Source: Nitrospirota bacterium
Lineage (GTDB): Bacteria; JACPQY01
Assembly (NCBI GenBank): GCA_016190245.1
Contig: JACPQY010000039.1
Coordinates: forward strand, 1-60,031
Length of the DNA stretch: 60,031 bases
Direction of reading: 5' to 3'
The position numbers were made by a program, and so were the translations under genes. This document shows positions 1 through 8,714 of this stretch, in pieces. The first letter of the stretch is position 1, and the number at the start of each line of letters is the position of its first letter. The notes below the pieces were generated by a model that had not been told where the DNA came from, made no database searches, and worked only from the letters and a program-made list of their open reading frames with translations.

Positions 1-352
1 CGCTCGACGGACCACCCGACCATCCCGCCCTGTCCGGATCAGCTTGGCCAACTCGGATTTCTCTCTCCCCGTCAATTCCCTGACGAATCTTGGACGGCTC
101 ACACGCCTTCGCTCCTTCACCCCCGGTTGTCCCCATCATCCTATTCGTCAGGTCCATCGATTTACTTCAAAAGACTTTGGTAAGAGGGCTTAGTGTGGTG
201 ATTCATAAGTTCCCCCACATTCGTCGCCCCGGCGAAGGCCGGGGTCCAGGCCTCAGAACGCCTCTGGATTCCGTCCGCCTGAGGCGGATTCGCCGGAATG
301 ACGGCTTTCCAAAAGTAAGGAAGCGTTAGAATCACTACGCTGGGAACGGGAG
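1..352. other. Gene-free left end with a dispersed repeat
   Basis: No convincing coding region is seen here. One open frame at 90-329 has no ribosome binding site and a composition unlike the neighbouring genes. The only structure is the dispersed repeat at 216-303, listed separately. Confidence 0.6.
216..303. repeat. Dispersed two-hairpin repeat, copy 1
   Basis: Two strong hairpins (CCCCGGC/GCCGGGG at 227-244, then CCGCC/GGCGG near 276-288) lie between the conserved edges 'tcgtc' and 'ggaatgacg'. The same plan of hairpin, 'tccag', 'gattcc' and hairpin recurs at 24690-24760. It looks like a short interspersed intergenic repeat found outside genes. Confidence 0.65.
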
Positions 353-358
353 GTGATC

Positions 359-892
359 ATGAACAACGAGCGGCCAAGATGCGCTCTCCGCAATCAACGG
401 GGTCTCGTCGAACCTGTTTCAGCCGTGGCCATTGCGGCCATGGTCCTGATGATGGGCGCCGTGATGGGCTTCATGATGTGGGACGGTCACAGGATGATGC
501 AGGGCGGCCACGCTCAGAAAGACGAGAAATCCCACGGGAGCAGCGGTCACGAGGAAGGTCACAACGCGAAAGGTGGAATGGGCATGATGGCCGACATGTG
601 TCCCATGATGGGGCACGCGCCGGTCGTCGCGCTGAACCCCGAGCACCTGCCGGACACCGGGTCAGAAGCGGCAGGCCTCTACGCTCGGTACTGTTCCCAA
701 TGTCATGCCTTGCCCTCTCCCCAGATGCACACGGCCGAGGAGTGGAGGACCGCCATCGCTCGCATGATGGAGCGCATGAAGACCGTGCAGGGCATGACGA
801 AGTCCGGCCTCCACGTGCCCTCGGACGCCGACGCCCGAACGATCATGGAATACCTGGCGCGGCATGCTCGTCCACCCGCAGCGTACGAGTAG
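359..892 (+). CDS. Small membrane-anchored monohaem c-type cytochrome, Met/His-rich
   Basis: A single CXXCH haem site (CSQCH) sits in the C-terminal half, preceded by one N-terminal membrane segment of about 20 residues. Between them lies a linker rich in Met and His (MM, GH and MMGH clusters) that could bind copper or another soft metal. The ATG at 359 is preferred over a GTG at 353 because GGGAGG ends 6 bases before it. The protein probably faces the periplasm as a one-haem electron carrier. The next gene is a metal-efflux-like RND operon, but about 100 bp with its own promoter separates them, so co-function is only suggested. No specific family beyond cytochrome c is recognised. Confidence 0.75.
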   Translation: MNNERPRCALRNQRGLVEPVSAVAIAAMVLMMGAVMGFMMWDGHRMMQGGHAQKDEKSHGSSGHEEGHNAKGGMGMMADMCPMMGHAPVVALNPEHLPDTGSEAAGLYARYCSQCHALPSPQMHTAEEWRTAIARMMERMKTVQGMTKSGLHVPSDADARTIMEYLARHARPPAAYE

Positions 893-960
893 CAGCGGAC
901 GGGCGACGGCAGCGCGTTGTTAAGGCGCGTCGGGCACGGCCGGCCTCGTCCGTTGAGGGC

Positions 961-1007
961 TTGACACGATGCGCCCAAACTGATAATTGGTTTCGCATAT
1001 GCGAAAC
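961..1007 (+). promoter_or_regulatory. Promoter with perfect 18-bp palindromic operator before the RND operon
   Basis: TTGACA at 961-966 is followed by TAATTG at 984-989 (17-bp spacer) or GATAAT at 982-987 (15-bp). Directly downstream, GTTTCGCATATGCGAAAC at 990-1007 is a perfect palindrome covering the expected transcription start and the first ATG. An operator here would block initiation. The ArsR-family repressor gene ending the same operon is the obvious candidate ligand; that link is inference. Confidence 0.7.
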
Positions 1008-3347
1008 AATATGAACAATGGCCTCGCGGGGTTCTCGCTGGTGGAGTGGTCCATCCGAAGGCCGAAACGCGTCGTGGCCCTGGCCGTCGTCCTGACGGCC
1101 GCCTTCGGAACACAGTTCCCGAAACTGAAAACGGACACGAACCCCAAGAACATGCTCCCCGCCACCTCGGACGTGCGCATGTGGAACGACGAGGTGGACC
1201 AGACGTTTGCGCTCTATGAAGACACGATCGTGGTGGGGGTCGCCAGGGAAGACGGCGTCCTGAACCCCGACACCCTGGCCAAAATCGCACGCATCACGGA
1301 CGAGGCCGGCACGATCCCCGGCGTGGCGGCGAAGGACGTCACCAGCCTCAAGAATGTGGATAATGTGACCGCGGCAGAGGGCATGCTCAAGGTCAGTCCC
1401 CTGATGGCCGAGGTGCCGCAGTCCCAGGAGGAGGTCGAGGCCCTCAAGAGGACGATCTTCGCAAACCCCCTCCTGATCGGCCGCCTCATCTCAAGGGACG
1501 GCAACACGACGGCTGTGTACGTGCCGCTCGAACGCGGGGCCGACGGGAAAAAGATCGCCGACGACCTCCGGAGGACCGTCGGCAAGCTGAAAGGTCCCGA
1601 GGCGTACTACATCGCGGGTGACCCGGTCGCGCGAGACACCTTCGGGGCGGAGATGTTCAAGCTCATGGGACTCTTCTCCCCTCTGGCCGGAATGATCATG
1701 CTGGCGGCGATCTACCTCATGTTCCGGAGCCTGTCGCTCGCCTTCCTCGTGATGGGCGTGGCCATGATCGCCATCGTCTGGAGCGTCGGCCTCCTGATCG
1801 GGCTGGGCTTCCCCATTCACATCATGAGCTCCATGAGCCCTGTTTTCCTCATGGCGATCGCCACGGACAGCATCCACATCTTCAACGAGTTCTATTTCCG
1901 CTATCGCGAAAGGAAAAACAAAGCGCAGGCCATTCGGGAAACCATGAGCGCCGTGGGTCGCCCCGTTCGCTACACGGCCCTGGCCACGGCGGCGGGGTTT
2001 GCGGTGCTCCTGTTCATGCACATCATCCCCGTGAGGGTCTTCGGTGGCTTGGTCGCCTTCGGCACCGTGGCGCTCCGGCTGCTGAGTTTCAGCCTGGTTC
2101 CCGCCATCCTCACGTTCGTCAGTGAAGAAAAGATGGAGAGGGCCTCGCGCACGGAGGATGTCGGGGCGGATCGGGCGGCGCGGTGGCTTCGAAGCCTGGG
2201 CGACCTGGGCGCGCGTCACCCGGCGGCCACGGTCCTGGCGGGACTGGCGGCCCTGGCCCTCGCCGTCGCGGGCGCGACCCGAACGGTCGTCAACAACAAC
2301 ATGGTGAACTGGTTCAAAGCGGGCAGCGAGGTGCGGACGGCCGACCGGGTCATGAACGAGGCTCTGGGCGGCACCTCCCTCGCCTACATCGTGGCGTCCT
2401 CCCACGAGGAGGACTCCATCAAGACCCCGGAGGCCCTGCGGTACATCGAAGGCCTGCAGCGCGATCTGGAGAAGCTCCCGCTGGTGGGGAAAACCACGTC
2501 TGTTGTGGATTACGTGAAGCGAATCAATCGCGTCCTCCACGGCGACGATCCGCGATACGACACGGTGCCCGACAGCCGGGAGGAGATCGCCCAGTATCTC
2601 TTTCTGTTCGGCATGTCGGCCAAGCCCGCCGACCTCGACAACGTGGTGGACTACCGGTTCCAGAAGGCGAACATCTGGATACAACTCAAGACGTGGGATG
2701 CGCGGGCGATGAGGGGGGTGATCGCGGCCCAGGACGCCTACGCGCGGGCCTCGCCGTTTCCCCTGGAACTGAAACCGGCGGGCACGGCCTACTTCAACCT
2801 CGTCTGGAACGACGAAGTGCTGTGGGACATGGTGAAAGGGTTCGGCCTGGCCCTCGTCGTGGTCTTCGTGATCCTCGTCTTCAATTTCCGCTCTTTCAAA
2901 TGGGCCGTCGTCGGTTACGTTCCCCTGCTGTTCACGATCCTGCTGATCTACGGCGTTCTGGGGTTCGCGGGAAAAGACTTCGACATGCCCATCTCCGTGC
3001 TTTCCTGTCTCTCCCTCGGGATGGCGGTGGACTTCGCCATCCACTTCATCAGCCGCCTCAAGCAGAGGCTGGCGGAGATCGGCCATGAGAGCGGCCGGGC
3101 GCCGGATACGGAAGTCCTGTTGGAAGCGCTCAGGTGGACGGCGGCGAGGCCCGGCAAGGGGATCATGCGGAACGCGGTCCTTTTCGCGTCCGCCTTTTCG
3201 GTGATGCTGTTCGCTCCCCTCACGCCCTACGTCACCGTGGGCGGCTTCATCGCCGGCATGATGACGCTCAGCGCGCTGATGACGATTCTCTACCTCCCGG
3301 CACTCATCGTCCTGTTCAAGGGCAGCCTGTTCGGGAGGGCATCCTGA
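999..3347 (+). CDS. RND superfamily (MMPL-type) exporter
   Basis: About 780 residues arranged as two similar halves. Each half has a membrane segment, a large periplasmic domain and a cluster of five to six membrane helices, as in MMPL/HpnN-like RND permeases. Clear helix clusters lie near residues 220-370 and 610-770. Such proteins use the proton gradient to move lipids, hydrophobic compounds or metals out of the inner membrane. It heads an operon with a LolA-like protein and an outer-membrane barrel, which suggests an envelope-spanning lipid or lipoprotein route. The start is uncertain: ATG 999 lies inside the operator, ATG 1011 is an alternative, and neither has a ribosome binding site, so the message may be nearly leaderless. 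Confidence 0.85.
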   Translation: MRNNMNNGLAGFSLVEWSIRRPKRVVALAVVLTAAFGTQFPKLKTDTNPKNMLPATSDVRMWNDEVDQTFALYEDTIVVGVAREDGVLNPDTLAKIARITDEAGTIPGVAAKDVTSLKNVDNVTAAEGMLKVSPLMAEVPQSQEEVEALKRTIFANPLLIGRLISRDGNTTAVYVPLERGADGKKIADDLRRTVGKLKGPEAYYIAGDPVARDTFGAEMFKLMGLFSPLAGMIMLAAIYLMFRSLSLAFLVMGVAMIAIVWSVGLLIGLGFPIHIMSSMSPVFLMAIATDSIHIFNEFYFRYRERKNKAQAIRETMSAVGRPVRYTALATAAGFAVLLFMHIIPVRVFGGLVAFGTVALRLLSFSLVPAILTFVSEEKMERASRTEDVGADRAARWLRSLGDLGARHPAATVLAGLAALALAVAGATRTVVNNNMVNWFKAGSEVRTADRVMNEALGGTSLAYIVASSHEEDSIKTPEALRYIEGLQRDLEKLPLVGKTTSVVDYVKRINRVLHGDDPRYDTVPDSREEIAQYLFLFGMSAKPADLDNVVDYRFQKANIWIQLKTWDARAMRGVIAAQDAYARASPFPLELKPAGTAYFNLVWNDEVLWDMVKGFGLALVVVFVILVFNFRSFKWAVVGYVPLLFTILLIYGVLGFAGKDFDMPISVLSCLSLGMAVDFAIHFISRLKQRLAEIGHESGRAPDTEVLLEALRWTAARPGKGIMRNAVLFASAFSVMLFAPLTPYVTVGGFIAGMMTLSALMTILYLPALIVLFKGSLFGRAS

Positions 3348-3363
3348 TGCACGGAGGTGCTTG

Positions 3364-4176
3364 ATGGTGGCAAGAAAACGATGGGTGGGCCTGCTCCTGG
3401 CCCTTGTGGGCGCGATCGGCCCGGCCCCCGGTGTTCGGGCATCCGACGCGCCTTCGGCCGAGGAGATCATGCAACGGTTCCACGAGGCGATGTTCTATGC
3501 GGGCCGGGATATGAAAGCAAAGGTGTCCATGCGCCTGGTGAACAGGCAGGGACAAGAGCGTGGCCGGACGATGACGATGCTCCGAGCCAACGCCTCGGAC
3601 GGCCGGAACCAGAAGTACTACATCTATTTTCATCAGCCGGCGGACGTGCGCGGCACGGCCTTTCTCGTGTGGAAGTATCCGGACAAGGATGACGATCGCT
3701 GGCTTCACATCCCAGCCATTCATCTGACGACGCGTGTCGCCGCCAAGGACAGGCAGTCCAGCTTCGTCGGATCGGACTTCACGTACGAAGACATCTCCGG
3801 TCGCGACGTGGGACTCGACCGCTACGAGCTTCTTCGGGAGGAATCCCTTGGCGACAAGGCCTGCTACGTCGTCGAAAGCACCCCGAAAGAGACCTCGGTG
3901 CAGGCCCGGAAGGTTTCGTGGATCGACAAAACGACCTTCCTGCCGCTGAAGGAGGAGTCCTACGACCCGCGGGGCCGCGTGCTCAAGGTGTTCACCGCGG
4001 AGGAGATCCGACCCGTGAAAGGGCGGCCGACGATCGTGCGCCGGACGATGCGGGACGTCCAGTCCGACCACTACACGGAGGTCGTGTTCGAGAGCGTGGA
4101 CTACGACGTCGGCCTAGAAGACGGTCTTTTCGCCGAGCGCTACCTCGAAAAGCCCCCCGGGAAATGGATTCACTGA
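3364..4176 (+). CDS. Outer-membrane lipoprotein-sorting protein, LolA-like
   Basis: A 270-residue exported protein with a classical signal peptide (about residues 1-24, ending near VRA). The mature part matches the LolA-like 'outer membrane lipoprotein-sorting' family: an open beta-barrel that binds acyl chains, with the recognisable stretches VGSDFTYEDISGR and W-[KI]-Y-P-D near the middle. ATG 3364 has GGAGG seven bases upstream. It follows the RND exporter by 16 bp and is almost certainly co-transcribed. Proteins of this family are regularly found beside MMPL permeases and DUF1302-like barrels, where they may carry a hydrophobic cargo across the periplasm. Confidence 0.82.
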   Translation: MVARKRWVGLLLALVGAIGPAPGVRASDAPSAEEIMQRFHEAMFYAGRDMKAKVSMRLVNRQGQERGRTMTMLRANASDGRNQKYYIYFHQPADVRGTAFLVWKYPDKDDDRWLHIPAIHLTTRVAAKDRQSSFVGSDFTYEDISGRDVGLDRYELLREESLGDKACYVVESTPKETSVQARKVSWIDKTTFLPLKEESYDPRGRVLKVFTAEEIRPVKGRPTIVRRTMRDVQSDHYTEVVFESVDYDVGLEDGLFAERYLEKPPGKWIH

Positions 4177-4188
4177 GGGTAAGCGTTC

Positions 4189-4291
4189 ACCCCCACCCCA
4201 ACCCTCCCCCGTCGAGGGGGAGGGGAAAATGGGGAACACCCCATTCTCTTTCTTCCCTTCCCCCCTTGAGGGGGAAGGTGAGGATGGGGGG
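4189..4291. repeat. Dispersed CCCTCCCCC/GGGGGAGGG repeat, copy 1
   Basis: C-rich edges 'cacccccacccc' and 'ggatgggggg' enclose two hairpins made of C5-6/G5-6 stems. Similar blocks occur at 42522-42611 and 57141-57287. This copy fills the gap between the LolA-like gene and the barrel gene and supplies the likely start codon of the latter. Confidence 0.65.
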
Positions 4292-5564
4292 TGCTGAACG
4301 GTTACCACTGAGGATCGTCCGGCTCTCGGCGGCCTGGCTCGTGTTCGCCGTCCAAGCGGACCGGGCCTTCGGGACGGAGGTGGAGGTCCACGGTTTCGCG
4401 CAGGCGAACTACGCCTCGCGCGTCACGGGGGGCGACGTGCGACCCGAGGCCGGCGATTTCCTAATTGGCGAAGAGCGCGTTCAACTCGCCCTTTCCGGGT
4501 CCGAAGTCGCCGCGGGCGGCGGTTTCCTCGCGAAGACCGACATTTTCCATGATGCGGTGGCGGGAGGGGCCAGCGTCGAGGTCCGCGAGGCATACGTGGA
4601 CATGGGCTCGGACCGAGCCGCGCTTCGGGTGGGGAGGCAGATCGTCACGTGGGGGACGGGCGATCTCCTTTTCGTGAACGATGTGTTCCCAAAGGACTGG
4701 GCGGCTCTTCTTTCGGGAAGGCCCCTGGAGTACCTGAAGGTGGGGTCGGACGCCCTCAAGACAGACCTGTTCCTCGGAAGATTCTCCATCGAGGGGATCG
4801 TGGTACCGTTCTTCGAGGCGGATCGGCTCCCCGGACCGGACCGCTTCTTCTTCTTTGACCCGTTCCCGCAGGTGGGCGCAAGGGGCATGACGCCGCCCAA
4901 GAAAGAGATCGGGAACGCCGAACTCGCCCTTCGGCTCTCCCACCCGGTGGCGAACTGGGACGCAGCGGCCTACGCCTACCGCGGTTTTTTCCGCACGCCG
5001 ACCCTCGTGCCGGACGATCCGGCCTCGCCGACGCGGCTGGACATGCGCTTCCCCAGGCTGGCCGTCTACGGCCTCTCCGCGCGCGGTCCCGCGGCGGGTG
5101 GGGTGGTGAACCTTGAAGGCGGCTTCTACGACTCGCGTGAAGACCACGCGGGCTCGGATCCGCTCGTCTCCAACTCGCGGGCGATCCACCTCCTCGGCTA
5201 CCAACGGCAGCTCATGGCGGATTTCATGGCGGGTGTGCAATACTACGGCGAGGTCATGATGAAGCACGACCGCTACGCATCGGCCCTCCCCCAGGACTTT
5301 CCCGAACAGGACGCCTGGCGGCAGCTCGTCACCTTGCGGCTCACCGGGTTGATGAGGTACCAGACCCTGAGGCTGTCCTTGTTCGGCTACTGGAGCCCGA
5401 CGGACGAGGACTTCTACCTGATCCCGGAGGCGCGGTACGCGATGGCGGACGGCTTATGGGCCACCGCCGGGGGGAATATCTTCGGTGGGAAGGAACGCAC
5501 GACGTTTTTCGGCCAGTTCGATCGGAACGACAACGTGTACCTGAACCTGCGATACGAGTTCTGA
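4284..5564 (+). CDS. Outer-membrane beta-barrel protein (DUF1302-like porin)
   Basis: About 426 residues with a signal-like N-terminus (hydrophobic LSAAWLVFAVQA). A long series of amphipathic beta strands follows, and the last residue is Phe after an aromatic-rich strand (LNLRYEF), the hallmark of outer-membrane barrels. The stretch AALRVGRQIVTWGTGD is typical of DUF1302/porin-like proteins. ATG 4284 lies inside a dispersed repeat with AGGTGAGG just before it. The frame is open far upstream, so an earlier start cannot be excluded, but the signal peptide supports 4284. With the RND and LolA-like genes it would complete a trans-envelope export path. Confidence 0.75.
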   Translation: MGGAERLPLRIVRLSAAWLVFAVQADRAFGTEVEVHGFAQANYASRVTGGDVRPEAGDFLIGEERVQLALSGSEVAAGGGFLAKTDIFHDAVAGGASVEVREAYVDMGSDRAALRVGRQIVTWGTGDLLFVNDVFPKDWAALLSGRPLEYLKVGSDALKTDLFLGRFSIEGIVVPFFEADRLPGPDRFFFFDPFPQVGARGMTPPKKEIGNAELALRLSHPVANWDAAAYAYRGFFRTPTLVPDDPASPTRLDMRFPRLAVYGLSARGPAAGGVVNLEGGFYDSREDHAGSDPLVSNSRAIHLLGYQRQLMADFMAGVQYYGEVMMKHDRYASALPQDFPEQDAWRQLVTLRLTGLMRYQTLRLSLFGYWSPTDEDFYLIPEARYAMADGLWATAGGNIFGGKERTTFFGQFDRNDNVYLNLRYEF

Positions 5565-5565
5565 C

Positions 5566-5973
5566 GTGACCCGCTGCGGCGGCGACAAGCACCTCTTCGA
5601 GCTTCACGCCCAAGTGTGCCGCGTGCTGTCCAGCCCCCGACGTCTGGAGATCATCCACCACCTGCGGGACGGCGAGAAAACCGTCTCCGAACTGGTGAAC
5701 GCAACGGGCTACGCCAAGGCCAACCTCTCCCAGCACCTCGCCGTGATGCGGGCGAGCGGTGTGCTGGCCTCGCGCCGGATCGGCCGGCGGATTCTCTACC
5801 GCCTCGCCTTTCCAAAGATGCTCCGGGCCTACGACCTCCTCAGGGAGATCCTTTTCGAGCAGATACGGGAACGGGAGAAGATCCTGTCGCGGGTGGGCCG
5901 GACACCTCCTCCGTGGACGACGAAGCGAGAAACACGGCGGGCCCGCCCGCCAGAGATGGTACGGCGGGCCTGA
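5566..5973 (+). CDS. ArsR-family transcriptional repressor
   Basis: A 135-residue winged-helix protein. Residues about 12-95 match the ArsR/SmtB fold: VCRVLSSPRRLEIIHHL, then TVSELVNATGYAKANLSQHLAVM as the helix-turn-helix and a wing ending in LYRLA. Only one cysteine (near the N-terminus) is seen, and the classical metal motif ELCVCDL is absent, so the effector is unlikely to be a metal bound in the ArsR way. It starts with GTG one base after the barrel gene stops, as the last gene of the RND operon. Autoregulation through the palindrome at 990-1007 is a reasonable inference. Confidence 0.88.
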   Translation: MTRCGGDKHLFELHAQVCRVLSSPRRLEIIHHLRDGEKTVSELVNATGYAKANLSQHLAVMRASGVLASRRIGRRILYRLAFPKMLRAYDLLREILFEQIREREKILSRVGRTPPPWTTKRETRRARPPEMVRRA

Positions 5974-6156
5974 CGCCCACGGATCTCCCCCCTACTCTTC
6001 CTCCTCTCCTCCAGGAGCCAAAGCCCGTGGACCGGTTCACGCTCTGCCTCTCTTGCGACGGGGACGGCCGTTTCCACACCATTCCGGGCTCCCGGGCCTG
6101 AGAAAGGAGGGGACGGCGAACTGTGCATGTTCCGGCCGGATTCCGGATGGGTCACT

Positions 6157-6372
6157 CTACGCCCAATTGAGTTCAAGTTTCTTGCGGTGCAGGGCGCACT
6201 CCCGCAGGTACAGATTGATGAGGTTCTGGTAAGGCATGCCAAGCCGGCCGGCAAGCTCCTTGAAGTAGGACACGGTGGCTTTGTCCAGACGGATGGTGAT
6301 GGGCTGCTTCAACCTGGATACGTAGGGGTTTCTTTCGCCTTTCATCTTCGAAAACTCATAGTGGTGTCTCAT
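6157..6372 (-). CDS. brnA: BrnA-type antitoxin (ribbon-helix-helix)
   Basis: A 71-residue protein whose C-terminal half has the ribbon-helix-helix pattern of BrnA antitoxins (KQPITIRLDKATVSYFKELA, then YQNLINLYLRECA). BrnA neutralises the BrnT ribonuclease and represses the shared promoter. Its ribosome binding site GGAGG lies inside the last codons of brnT, with only four bases between the brnT stop and this ATG, so translation is coupled. An in-frame upstream extension exists but has no role, because the ATG at 6372 has the ribosome binding site. Confidence 0.88.
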   Translation of the reverse strand: MRHHYEFSKMKGERNPYVSRLKQPITIRLDKATVSYFKELAGRLGMPYQNLINLYLRECALHRKKLELNWA

Positions 6373-6376
6373 CGCG

Positions 6377-6661
6377 TCACCTCCAGTAGGCTGTTTCCTC
6401 ACGCCGATTCGCCTTTCTCGCTGAAATGATCCGGATGACATCGTCGCTTTTCCTGAAACAATGGCAGACGACGAGTACGCCCAACTTGAAGCTCATTCCA
6501 AGCATGATGAACCGGTCCTCATCCTGCGAGTGGTCCGGGTCGAAGAACCGCACGGCGTTTTCATCGAGAAACACGGTCTGCGCCTCCTCGAAGGACACGC
6601 CGTGTTTCCTGATATTCGCCCTGTTCTTTGCCTCATCCCATTCGAAGCTCAGGCCAAGCAT
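6377..6661 (-). CDS. brnT: BrnT-type RelE-fold ribonuclease toxin
   Basis: A 94-residue protein with the diagnostic BrnT pattern: FEWDEAKNRANIRKHGVSFE near the N-terminus, then a strand-rich core and the C-terminal RIISARKANRREE. BrnT toxins cleave RNA and slow growth under stress. The gene order toxin then antitoxin and the coupling to brnA are typical. The start ATG at 6661 sits about seven bases after a -10 box, so the message is probably leaderless. The pair stands between the RND operon and the end of the 18-haem cytochrome gene. Confidence 0.9.
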   Translation of the reverse strand: MLGLSFEWDEAKNRANIRKHGVSFEEAQTVFLDENAVRFFDPDHSQDEDRFIMLGMSFKLGVLVVCHCFRKSDDVIRIISARKANRREETAYWR

Positions 6662-6663
6662 AT

Positions 6664-6696
6664 GTACAGTGTACGCACTCCGACGGGTTGGGTCAA
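6664..6696 (-). promoter_or_regulatory. brnTA promoter with overlapping palindromic operator
   Basis: Read on the minus strand: TTGACC (6696-6691), a 17-bp spacer, then TACACT (6673-6668). The 11-bp palindrome GTACA-G-TGTAC at 6664-6674 overlaps the -10 box and is the likely BrnA binding site. The spacing puts transcription start at or next to the brnT ATG. Confidence 0.65.
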
Positions 6697-6737
6697 TGCC
6701 GGTGTTCACCCCCACCTGGGTCGCAACCATCGAGACG

Positions 6738-8714
6738 CTATTCTTCTTCGGCCTCCTCCGGGAGGAAACCCGCACTGAATTCGCCGGGTTCATGGCACTC
6801 CCGGCAGGACTCCCGGTCAATGGCGACCGGCCCACGGGAGCCGACCTCGTGACAGGTCCCGCACATCTTCTCCTTGGCCGTGCCTTCCTTGAACTCCTCG
6901 AAGTGATCGCCGTGCACGAATGGCTCCGCGGAATACTTCACGGCCACCTCCACCCCCTCCATCTCCTTGTGGCAGGTGAGGCAGGATCGCTCCCGCGTCT
7001 CCTCGTGGTGGCAGGTGTGGCAGCTATCGGCGGGCACTTTGGCCTCCGGCGGGTGGTCACCCGGATGGCAGGCGAGACAGCGCGTCCCCTTCTCGATGTG
7101 GACATCGTGGCGCATCTTCGTCCCGGCCGCATCCACGAATCGCGCCCCTTCGAGACCGCCATGGCAAACCACGGTGCAGTTCTCCTTGTCGAACGCGCGC
7201 GAGAAGGCGACCGGAACAGGAAATCCGACAAGGGAAGCCACCATCTTCAGATCTTCCGCGCCCTTCTTGAGCAGGTCCACCGAATAGAACGGGTTGTGGA
7301 TGGGATGGGCCGTGCGGACGAGCCGCGCGTTGGACTCGGCCCGCTTGAGGAGGCGGTGCACTTTTCGTCCTTTTTCTCCATTCATCTTCAGGGTCTTTTG
7401 CCGGGATTTCTCCACCCCGATCAGGACGGTCGAAACCATGTCCTCCACCACCGGCGTCATGTGCTTGTCGAAGCGCTTGTACTCGTTCTCGTGGCACGAG
7501 GCGCAGGAGAGCGTCCCCGCCACCTTCGTCTGACCTTCCCACACCGCATCCGTTCCGGAGTGGAGAGGAATGACGTGGCATCCCGCGCAACTGATCCCCA
7601 CGATCGCCATCGGATCCGGCCGAACCTTGACCCCCTCTCCGCCCACGCCGAGGAAGAGGTCCCGTGGGGGATTGTGCATGCGCGTGTGGCAGCTCTGACA
7701 CTGTTGGTTCTGGGTCTCCGCGAGGTGCTTGTTGAACTCGTGCTTGATGGGATCGTGGCACGACTCGCACTCGATCTTGTGTACGGACGTGTGCTCGATG
7801 TGCATCTCGTCCGTGTTCCCGGCCTTCTCGATCTTGTCGGGCTCGTTGTGGCAGTTGAAGCAGCGCCTCTTGTCGGTCCGCCCGTCGCCGCTGATGACGT
7901 CCGCGTGGCACCGCGTGCACTCGATGTTCCGCTTCACGAAATCCTTGTGCTCGGCTTTGAAGCCCGCGGCCTCGATGGTTTTCTCCGGGGGACCGTGGCA
8001 CACACCGCACTTCCCGAGCTTGCTATCGGGGGACACTCTCTCCGTCTCGTGGAGGTGGCACAGGAAGCAGGTCCCCTCCGTCACCTGCACGTGGGATCCG
8101 ATCACCATCTGGGAATGGCAGCTCGTGCAGCGGAGCTTCATCCCGCGGCGCATCTGAGTGAGGTGGGGTTGGTGGTCGAAGTGGATCTCGCGACCCTCGA
8201 TCTTCCACGTGACTTTCCCTTCGAGGAGCCGCGTCTCGTGGCAGCCGCCGCGCAGGCATGACGCGTCGCTGATCTCCGCGAACGGCTTGCTCGTATAGGT
8301 CTGGGTGACGTACGAGACGAGCTGCTTCAGGGCCTTCCACTTTCCGCGCAACTCATGGAGAGCGCCGGGCTCGAAGTGGCATTCCACGCAGTACACGTCC
8401 TTGTGGCTGGAATGCTTCCAGCTCTCCACGTACGGCTCCATGAAGTGGCAGGAGTTGCAGAAGGTGGGGGTCACGGAGAACTCGTAGCCCGCGAAGACGG
8501 CGGCGAACAGCACGACGAAGACGATCCCGGCGAGCGTGCCTACGCGCAGGGCGATCCCGGCGGGATCCTGGCGGTCGAAGGTGGTCAGCCATCGCACGAA
8601 CCGCCTCACGAGTTGCCTCCTCCTCCCCTGCCCCAGAAGGAGGTCGAGGAGGTGCCGTTCAAGCCTCGCGCCCAAGGCCCTGGCCTTTTTCGCCGTTTCA
8701 ATCAAGCGGTTCAT
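6738..8714 (-). CDS. NapC/NirT-type membrane-anchored octadecahaem cytochrome c
   Basis: 658 residues with one N-terminal membrane helix (about residues 55-80) followed at once by the NapC/NirT signature (CNSCHFMEP then CVECH). I count 18 haem sites: 16 CX2CH, one CX4CH (Cys153) and one CX3CH (Cys513). NapC/NirT proteins take electrons from quinol and pass them into the periplasm; the usual number of haems is four, so this protein carries a long extra haem wire. ATG 8714 overlaps the stop of the upstream cytochrome b gene (ATGA), showing translational coupling. No haem-free catalytic domain is visible, so it is probably an electron conduit rather than a reductase. Confidence 0.88.
   Translation of the reverse strand: MNRLIETAKKARALGARLERHLLDLLLGQGRRRQLVRRFVRWLTTFDRQDPAGIALRVGTLAGIVFVVLFAAVFAGYEFSVTPTFCNSCHFMEPYVESWKHSSHKDVYCVECHFEPGALHELRGKWKALKQLVSYVTQTYTSKPFAEISDASCLRGGCHETRLLEGKVTWKIEGREIHFDHQPHLTQMRRGMKLRCTSCHSQMVIGSHVQVTEGTCFLCHLHETERVSPDSKLGKCGVCHGPPEKTIEAAGFKAEHKDFVKRNIECTRCHADVISGDGRTDKRRCFNCHNEPDKIEKAGNTDEMHIEHTSVHKIECESCHDPIKHEFNKHLAETQNQQCQSCHTRMHNPPRDLFLGVGGEGVKVRPDPMAIVGISCAGCHVIPLHSGTDAVWEGQTKVAGTLSCASCHENEYKRFDKHMTPVVEDMVSTVLIGVEKSRQKTLKMNGEKGRKVHRLLKRAESNARLVRTAHPIHNPFYSVDLLKKGAEDLKMVASLVGFPVPVAFSRAFDKENCTVVCHGGLEGARFVDAAGTKMRHDVHIEKGTRCLACHPGDHPPEAKVPADSCHTCHHEETRERSCLTCHKEMEGVEVAVKYSAEPFVHGDHFEEFKEGTAKEKMCGTCHEVGSRGPVAIDRESCRECHEPGEFSAGFLPEEAEEE

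Noticed and set aside
90-329. Open frame at the left edge
   Set aside because: It crosses the dispersed hairpin repeat and has no ribosome binding site or recognisable pattern.
1491-3470. Long open frame on the minus strand opposite the RND exporter
   Set aside because: It is His/Arg/Glu-rich and lacks any family pattern, as expected for a shadow of a GC-rich gene. The RND protein on the plus strand is unmistakable.
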